Below, piece by piece: positions 59,070-64,000 of a stretch of DNA of 64,000 bases. A program made the position numbers and the translations under genes. Origin of the DNA: Promicromonospora panici (GTDB lineage: Bacteria; Actinomycetota; Actinomycetes; Actinomycetales; Cellulomonadaceae). Position 1 is the first letter of the stretch; every line of letters begins with the position of its first letter. The notes under the pieces are model-generated. The model did no database searches. It had not been told where the DNA came from and saw only the letters and a list, made by a program, of their open reading frames with translations. The stretch is taken from NCBI RefSeq assembly GCF_900608595.1, contig NZ_UWYY01000030.1:1-64000 (forward strand), read 5' to 3'.

Positions 59070-59895
59070 TCCGCGCGGCCCGAACTTCCAGCCACCAGCC
59101 GATCCGCCCGCCCGCATCCAGGTGGGCCAGTCGGTCCGGCGCGGCCCGGTCGAGGTTCGACTCCGCGCCCAACAGCGGTTCGACGCCGATCGAGCGGTAT
59201 GGCGCGCCCTTCGGCCAGCCGCCAAGGTTGCGCCACACGACGAACGACACCGGCGCCGCATATCCGGGCTCGACGCCCCAGCTGAGCGAGAGCCGGTCGG
59301 CACCGTCCACGACGTCGACCTGGTCGGTCGCCACGACGGCGCAGCGGGCGGTCCCGTCGTCAGGGCCGAGGACGTCGAGGGGCACCCCGTCGCCGTCGGG
59401 CCAGGTGGACGGCACCGTGCGGCCCCGCTCGGGCCACTCGACCACCAGCAGGTCCGGCCGCCCGGGCGCCTCCAGGCGCGCGCCGGGACCGACGTCGAGC
59501 AGCATGTGAACGGCGTGCAGGACGGCGGCGCCCGGTGGGCCGTCGATCGTGTAGGCCGCGCGCACGACGCCGTCGTCGGTGGTCAGGCGACGGCGGAGGT
59601 TGAGGTCGCCCGCTTTGACCCGCGCCGCGCCAGCGCCGTCGGCGGACCACGGCTGGGACCAGACTTCCCCGTGGTCGCTCGGGCCGTTGAGCGTCGGGAA
59701 GCACTCCTCGCCGCCGCCCGCGTCGACGAACGCGTCGCCCGGCACGACGGCGGCCCGCTCGGCGTCGGGAATCCGCGGGTTGCGCCAGAGCCACTCGCGC
59801 TCGGGCGTGGCGAGCGAGGTCCAGCGCCCGCCGAGCGCGAGGTCGGTCCGTACGGTCAGGGGGCGTCCGGCATCCGCCGGTCCCGCCACGGTCAC
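59035..59895 (-). CDS. Aldose-1-epimerase-like protein
   Basis: A 286-residue beta-rich protein resembling the aldose-epimerase (galactose mutarotase) superfamily. It has PLTVRTDLALGGRWTSLATPEREWLWRNPR, GGEECFPTLNGPSDHGEVW (usual His/substrate region), AVHMLLDVGPGARLE and GVEPLLGAESNLDR. A GTG at 59895 overlaps the GH36 stop by four bases. It should act on the sugar released by the alpha-galactosidase. Exact catalytic residues are not certain. Confidence 0.72.
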   Translation of the reverse strand: MTVAGPADAGRPLTVRTDLALGGRWTSLATPEREWLWRNPRIPDAERAAVVPGDAFVDAGGGEECFPTLNGPSDHGEVWSQPWSADGAGAARVKAGDLNLRRRLTTDDGVVRAAYTIDGPPGAAVLHAVHMLLDVGPGARLEAPGRPDLLVVEWPERGRTVPSTWPDGDGVPLDVLGPDDGTARCAVVATDQVDVVDGADRLSLSWGVEPGYAAPVSFVVWRNLGGWPKGAPYRSIGVEPLLGAESNLDRAAPDRLAHLDAGGRIGWWLEVRAARIRRAVARGQEG

Positions 59896-61994
59896 ACGCG
59901 GTCCAGGATCATGGCGTCACAGTCCCCCCAGGCCCAGCCGATCGCAATCCCGTCTGTGATCAGCTGCTTGCCCGTGAATGTGCTGGTCCCGACGTCGGAA
60001 CCGCGCAGGCGGTACCGCGCGTCCGGGTCCAGGTCGCGGAGGTGCACCGTGAGGCGCCCGGCCGCCGTCCTCTGGGCGGCGGGCCGCCGCCACGCCAGGA
60101 CGACCACCGTGCCCACGTCCGCGCCCGCCTCATCGCCACCCGTGTACTGCACCGCGCACGCCCCGTCCGCAGGCGAACCGTGCCGCCGCACCCGCCCCGT
60201 GTGCACCACGGACCGGATCGACCGATACAGGTCCACAAACGAAGAAGCCCGCTCCCGCATCGCCTCGTCCCAGGCCAGGATGTCGGCGCCGATGCCGAGC
60301 ACCCCCGCCATCGCGACCACGAACCGGAAGTCCAGGCTCGGCGGCTCGCCGTCACGGTCGCGGTCGAGCAGGTCCGGCAGGTCGGTGACCCACGAGCTCA
60401 TGGTCCAGGCGGGCAGCACACCCAGGAAACCGTGCTGGATCGCCAGCCGGTCCCGCGGCCCGGTCTCGTCACTCGGCCAGACGACGTCGGTCCGCGCGAG
60501 CACCGCGTGGTCGATCCGCCCGCCGCCGCCCGCGCACGCCTCGACCGTGACCTGCGGGAACTCGGCGCGCAGGCCGTCGAGGATCCGGTAGTACGCCTGG
60601 GTATGCCGCCAGGACCAGTCGTCGCCGCCGAGCACGCTCTGCCCGCCGTCGGCGATCGAGCGGTTCATGTCCCACTTGAGGTAGGTGATGTCGGTGTCGC
60701 CCAGCAGGCGGCGCAGCGTGCCCAGCACCCACTCCTCCACCTCGGGCCAGCCGAGGTTCAGCACGTACTGGTTGCGCAACGTCTCCAGGGGGCGGCCGGC
60801 CACCTGGTGCGCCCACTCGGGGTGCGCGCGGTACAGGTTGCTGTCGGGGCTCACGGCCTCGGGCTCGACCCACAGGCCGAACCGCATACCGAGCCGGCGG
60901 ACGCCGTCGGCGAGCGGGCCGAGCCCGCCCGGGATCCGGTGCAGGTCCGCCTCCCAGTCACCGAGCGCGGCCCGGTCACTCGTGCGCCCGCGGAACCAGC
61001 CGTCGTCGACCACGAAGACTTCGGCGCCCACCTCGGCCGCGGCCGCCGCGAGCTCGAGCTGGTGCTCCACGCGGACGTCGAAGGTCGTGGCGAACCACGA
61101 GTTGTAGACGATCGGCCGGTGCTCGGGGCCGCGCGTGCGGGCCAGCGTCGCCTGATAGGCGTGCCAGGCCTGCGCCAGGTCGTCGGCATCGCCCTCGACG
61201 CGCACGCCGGCCAGTACGGGCGTGGTCAGCCCGGCGCTTGGTTCGAGGGTGAGGATGCCCGACTCGTCGTCGGGCCCGGCGGCGATCCGGAGGTGGTCGG
61301 CGAAGGGCACGGCGTCCAGGGTCATCCGCCAGGACCCGCTCCAAGCGAGGGCGACGCCGTACCGCGGTCCGGGCTCGCCGGACGGCGTCACCGAAACCAC
61401 CGGCGCGTACGTGTGCGACGTGATGCCTTGCCGGCTGCCGAGGCTCAGCGTCCCCGCACGGAGCTCCACCTCGAACGGCGTGAACTCGCGCGACCACGCG
61501 CCACCGAGCAGGCCCACCGACGCTCCGGCTTCGGCAGGAACCGTGAACACCCCGCCCCAGGCCCGGAGCAGCTCGACCGGCTGCGCCGAGTCGTTGCGCA
61601 GCTCGGCCCACTTCTCCACGACGTCGTGGCCGGGGTGGGTCCGGAGGTGCAGGCGCACGCTCAGGCCGAGCACGTCGTCGGCCAGCGGGCAGACGAGGTG
61701 CGTCGCGCCGTCGTCGTCCCGGCCGACAGTGACCTCGCCCGCGGCGGCGAGCCGCGCCCCCCGGAGGCCGTCCGCGCGCCGGACCACCAGCTCGGCGCCG
61801 TGCACGTTGCGCGTGCCGAGCGCCGTCGCCTCCATCGGGAGCAGGTCCAGGTCCGCCTCGAACGACGACGTCGCCGCCGCCGGCGGGCGCGCCTCGCCGC
61901 CGTCGGGCCCCCAGGAGACCGCGACCAGCCCGGCCCCGCGCGGCGCCGGGTCCACGACGTACCGGCCCGACCGGGTCGGCAGGATCCAGGTCAC
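59892..61994 (-). CDS. GH36 alpha-galactosidase
   Basis: A 700-residue GH36 enzyme. A beta-sandwich N-terminal domain precedes the (beta/alpha)8 barrel: EVFVVDDGWFRGR, FGLWVEPEAVSPDSNLYR, YLKWDMNRSI with the nucleophile aspartate (near residue 438), and WPSDETGPRDRLAIQHGFLG with the acid/base aspartate (near 506). It releases terminal alpha-galactose from oligosaccharides in the cytoplasm. A GTG at 61994 overlaps the permease stop as GTGA; the longer open frame upstream is a shadow. It follows the importer and is followed by the epimerase-like gene. Confidence 0.93.
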   Translation of the reverse strand: MTWILPTRSGRYVVDPAPRGAGLVAVSWGPDGGEARPPAAATSSFEADLDLLPMEATALGTRNVHGAELVVRRADGLRGARLAAAGEVTVGRDDDGATHLVCPLADDVLGLSVRLHLRTHPGHDVVEKWAELRNDSAQPVELLRAWGGVFTVPAEAGASVGLLGGAWSREFTPFEVELRAGTLSLGSRQGITSHTYAPVVSVTPSGEPGPRYGVALAWSGSWRMTLDAVPFADHLRIAAGPDDESGILTLEPSAGLTTPVLAGVRVEGDADDLAQAWHAYQATLARTRGPEHRPIVYNSWFATTFDVRVEHQLELAAAAAEVGAEVFVVDDGWFRGRTSDRAALGDWEADLHRIPGGLGPLADGVRRLGMRFGLWVEPEAVSPDSNLYRAHPEWAHQVAGRPLETLRNQYVLNLGWPEVEEWVLGTLRRLLGDTDITYLKWDMNRSIADGGQSVLGGDDWSWRHTQAYYRILDGLRAEFPQVTVEACAGGGGRIDHAVLARTDVVWPSDETGPRDRLAIQHGFLGVLPAWTMSSWVTDLPDLLDRDRDGEPPSLDFRFVVAMAGVLGIGADILAWDEAMRERASSFVDLYRSIRSVVHTGRVRRHGSPADGACAVQYTGGDEAGADVGTVVVLAWRRPAAQRTAAGRLTVHLRDLDPDARYRLRGSDVGTSTFTGKQLITDGIAIGWAWGDCDAMILDRV

Positions 61995-62875
61995 TTGTTG
62001 GCCCCCACGAGTAGTCCGGACACGAACTGCTTCTGGAACATGAAGAACACGATCGCCGTCGGGATCGCAGCTATCAGCGATCCTGCCGCGACCACGTTCC
62101 ACGCGCTCGCGAAGCCACCCTGGAGGTTGAGCAGGGCGGCGGTGATCGGGAACTTCGACTCGGTGCGCAGCACGGTCATCGCCCAGATCAGGTCGTTGAA
62201 GATCCACGTGGTCGCCAGCGCCGCGAGCGCCGCCAGCGACGGCCGGGACAGGGGCAGCACGATGCGCCAGAAGATGCCGCCGGGGCCGGCGCCGTCGAGC
62301 CGCGCGGCCTCGAAGACCTCGGTGGGCAGACTGCGCATGAAGCCGTGCAGCACGAACGTGTAGAAGCCGATGCCGAACCCGACCTGGACGATGACGAGGG
62401 CGGTGCGGGTGTCGGCGATGCCGATGGCCTCGGTGATGGCAGCTACCGGGACGAGCAGGATCTGCGGGGGCAGGAGGTTCCCGGCGAGCATGGTGAGCAG
62501 GATGGTGCGGCGGCCGGGAATCGCGAACCGGCTGAGTGCGTAGGCGGCAACGGACGACAGCGCCAGGGAGAGGAACACCGCCCACGCGGTGACGACGACG
62601 CTGTTGCCGAGCGCCTCGAGCACGCCGCCGTCGGTGAGCGCGGTGGCGAAGCCGTCGGTGCTGAACGATGCCGGGAGGGCACCGAGGCCGCGGGCCGCGA
62701 TGTCGTCGTAGGAGCGGATCGCGACGAACAGGACGAACACGATGGGGCTGAGCCACAGAAGCGTGACCGGGATCATCGCGACGTGCAGCCACGGGGAGCG
62801 GGCTGCCCGGGGCCGGCGGCGCCGGTTTCGGCGGGCCGCGACGGACGGGGTGACGGGTGGGGCGAGCGTTGTCAT
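61991..62875 (-). CDS. ABC sugar importer permease (MalG type)
   Basis: A 294-residue permease with an Arg-rich N-terminal tail and six helices. The EAA loop VFEAARLDGAGPGGIFWRIV runs into LPLSRPS, near residue 205. Ends FQKQFVSGLLVGANK. It starts one base after the first permease. Part of the alpha-galactosidase operon; no ATPase gene is present. Confidence 0.9.
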   Translation of the reverse strand: MTTLAPPVTPSVAARRNRRRRPRAARSPWLHVAMIPVTLLWLSPIVFVLFVAIRSYDDIAARGLGALPASFSTDGFATALTDGGVLEALGNSVVVTAWAVFLSLALSSVAAYALSRFAIPGRRTILLTMLAGNLLPPQILLVPVAAITEAIGIADTRTALVIVQVGFGIGFYTFVLHGFMRSLPTEVFEAARLDGAGPGGIFWRIVLPLSRPSLAALAALATTWIFNDLIWAMTVLRTESKFPITAALLNLQGGFASAWNVVAAGSLIAAIPTAIVFFMFQKQFVSGLLVGANK

Positions 62876-62876
62876 G

Positions 62877-63785
62877 TCAGTCCTCCGTCCGGGCCTGGCG
62901 GGCGAGGTAGGTGATGATGAAGCCGATCGCCAGGGCGAAGATGACCACGGCGATGGCCGAGGCGTAGCCGAGGTTCCCCGTGGTGAAGGCCTGCTGGAAC
63001 ATGTAGGTGCTCAGCAGCTGGGTCTCGTTGTACGGGCCGCCGCGGGTCATGGCCCAGACGATGTCGAAGGTGCGCAACGAGTCGATGACGGTGACGGCGA
63101 AGACGACGGTGTTCACGCCGCGCAGCTGCGGCATGACGATGCGCCAGAACCGCTGCCACGCGTTCGCGCCGTCGACGGCGGCGGCCTCCTCGAGCGTCGG
63201 GTCGGTGCCCTTAAGCCCGGCCAGGTAGAGCACCATGATGTAGCCGACCTGGCGCCAGACGGCGGCGATGAGCACGGCCCACAGGGCGACGGCGGGGTCG
63301 GCGAGCCACTGGCGTTCCAGGGACTCGAGCCCGAGCAGGCCGAGGGTGCCGTTGATCGGCCCTTCGGGCGCGTACATGACGCGCCAGAACAGGCCGCTCA
63401 CGGCGAGCGAGACGACCATGGGCAGGTAGATGGCGCTGCGGTACAGGCCGACCAGGGGGCCTGGCTTGTTCAGGGTGACCGCGAGCACGAGCCCGCCCAC
63501 CACCGACAGGCCGCCGAACCCGAACACCCAGATCACGTTGTTCCGCAGCGCGGTCAGGAAGATCGGGTCGGCGGCCAGGTCGCGAAAGTTCTGCAGGCCC
63601 ACGGGCTCGGCCAGGGTGATCCCGTCCCACCGGGTGAGCGACAGCGAGAACGAGTTGGCGGCCGGCCAGAACACCCAGAACAGCTCGATCACGAACGGGA
63701 CCAGCAGGAACACCCAGACGAGCAGCGGGACGCGCGCGAGCCGGGAGCGGCGCTCCCGTGCGGGGGCGGACGGCTGCGCGCTCAC
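62877..63785 (-). CDS. ABC sugar importer permease (MalF type)
   Basis: A 302-residue permease with six helices. The EAA loop TLEEAAAVDGANAWQRFWRI leads into VMPQLRG near residue 215, and FDIVWAMTRGGPYNETQ follows helix five. The GTG at 63785 overlaps the binding-protein stop as GTGA, so it is translationally coupled. Confidence 0.9.
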   Translation of the reverse strand: MSAQPSAPARERRSRLARVPLLVWVFLLVPFVIELFWVFWPAANSFSLSLTRWDGITLAEPVGLQNFRDLAADPIFLTALRNNVIWVFGFGGLSVVGGLVLAVTLNKPGPLVGLYRSAIYLPMVVSLAVSGLFWRVMYAPEGPINGTLGLLGLESLERQWLADPAVALWAVLIAAVWRQVGYIMVLYLAGLKGTDPTLEEAAAVDGANAWQRFWRIVMPQLRGVNTVVFAVTVIDSLRTFDIVWAMTRGGPYNETQLLSTYMFQQAFTTGNLGYASAIAVVIFALAIGFIITYLARQARTED

Positions 63786-64000
63786 GACGCGAAGACCCCC
63801 TCGGCCGCCGTCTGCCACTCGTCGAGGATGCTCTTCATGTTCTCGGGCTCGGCGAGGAACCGGGTCAGGGCGGTGTCGGCGGTGGCCTGCAGGGCGTCGG
63901 AGGAGTCGCGGTTGAAGAACTGCGTGATCTCCTCGGTGTTGCTCAGCAGCTCGATGCCCTTCTGCACCAGCGGGCTGAAGGAGGACGTGTCGACGTCGGG
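63782..64000 (-). CDS. ABC sugar importer substrate-binding protein, C-terminal part (cut by window edge)
   Basis: The last 72 or so residues of a solute-binding protein: FSPLVQKGIELLSNTEEITQFFNRDS, then ALTRFLAEPENMKSILDEWQ and ending AEGVFAS. The rest lies beyond position 64000. It is the first gene seen of the alpha-galactosidase operon and probably binds an alpha-galactoside such as raffinose or melibiose (inference). Confidence 0.8.
   Translation of the reverse strand, partial: PDVDTSSFSPLVQKGIELLSNTEEITQFFNRDSSDALQATADTALTRFLAEPENMKSILDEWQTAAEGVFAS

Noticed and set aside
59892-62792. A 966-residue reading of the alpha-galactosidase
   Set aside because: The upstream third is a shadow of the permease gene; the GTG at 61994 with GTGA overlap gives the normal GH36 length.
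1-64000. tRNA, rRNA and prophage or integrative-element ends
   Set aside because: I looked for cloverleaf-like T-loops (GTTCRA), integrase genes and att-type repeats by eye and found none. A dedicated tRNA scan would be decisive.

Overview
This is a 64 kb stretch of a very GC-rich chromosome from an actinomycete. High GC, GTG/TTG starts, many 4-base ATGA/GTGA overlaps, 13E12-type DUF222-HNH proteins and sugar importers without their own ATPase genes fit the Micrococcales/Promicromonosporaceae/Cellulomonadaceae area, but genus cannot be fixed from the window. There is no rRNA, tRNA, CRISPR array, prophage or insertion sequence. No gene-free stretch exceeds 300 bases.

Layout. 0-2 kb: VOC protein, NUDIX hydrolase, isopentenyl-diphosphate isomerase. 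2-6.4 kb: a four-carbon sugar-acid (D-threonate/erythronate type) operon of KdgT-type permease, acid-sugar kinase, PdxA2 dehydrogenase and GntR regulator, with a palindromic operator in front. 7.4-10 kb: a copper-type cluster (small His/Cys-rich membrane protein, DUF305 lipoprotein, CopC-CopD fusion). 10-11.7 kb: fatty-acid desaturase with ferredoxin, then a convergent guanidinium exporter gene preceded by a guanidine-III riboswitch. 12-22.7 kb: mixed single genes (FAD oxidoreductase, TetR, acetyltransferase, MFS, P450 with DUF6098, two duplicated CBS proteins, flavodoxin-like reductase, FUSC membrane protein, MarR-GNAT fusion). 23-27 kb: MDR reductase, a broken CPBP protease gene, a DUF222-HNH gene and a small kinase.

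The most striking unit is 26.96-39.6 kb on the minus strand. A LacI gene with twin operators is followed by two permeases, a binding protein, two ADP-ribosylglycohydrolase-like proteins, a ribokinase, a glycosidase-SUMF1 fusion, a CaiB/BaiF CoA-transferase, a CitE-like CoA lyase and a PEP-mutase/isocitrate-lyase-like enzyme. Nearly all junctions overlap or are very short. It looks like one catabolic pathway that imports a glycoside, releases and phosphorylates a sugar, and degrades an organic acid through CoA-activated C-C cleavage. Two copies of a 42-bp palindromic element lie inside the glycosidase-SUMF1 coding sequence, and a third lies between genes at 42.2 kb.

39.7-49 kb holds an MFS transporter, a Zur-box-controlled zinc GTPase and several regulator/enzyme pairs with palindromic sites between them. 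48.7-56 kb is a second sugar locus: importer, class II aldolase, rare ADP-dependent-type sugar kinase, Gfo/Idh and TIM-barrel isomerase, with a divergent DeoR gene. 57-59 kb is a second DUF222-HNH gene. 59-64 kb is a third importer operon with a GH36 alpha-galactosidase and an aldose-epimerase-like protein, running off the right edge.
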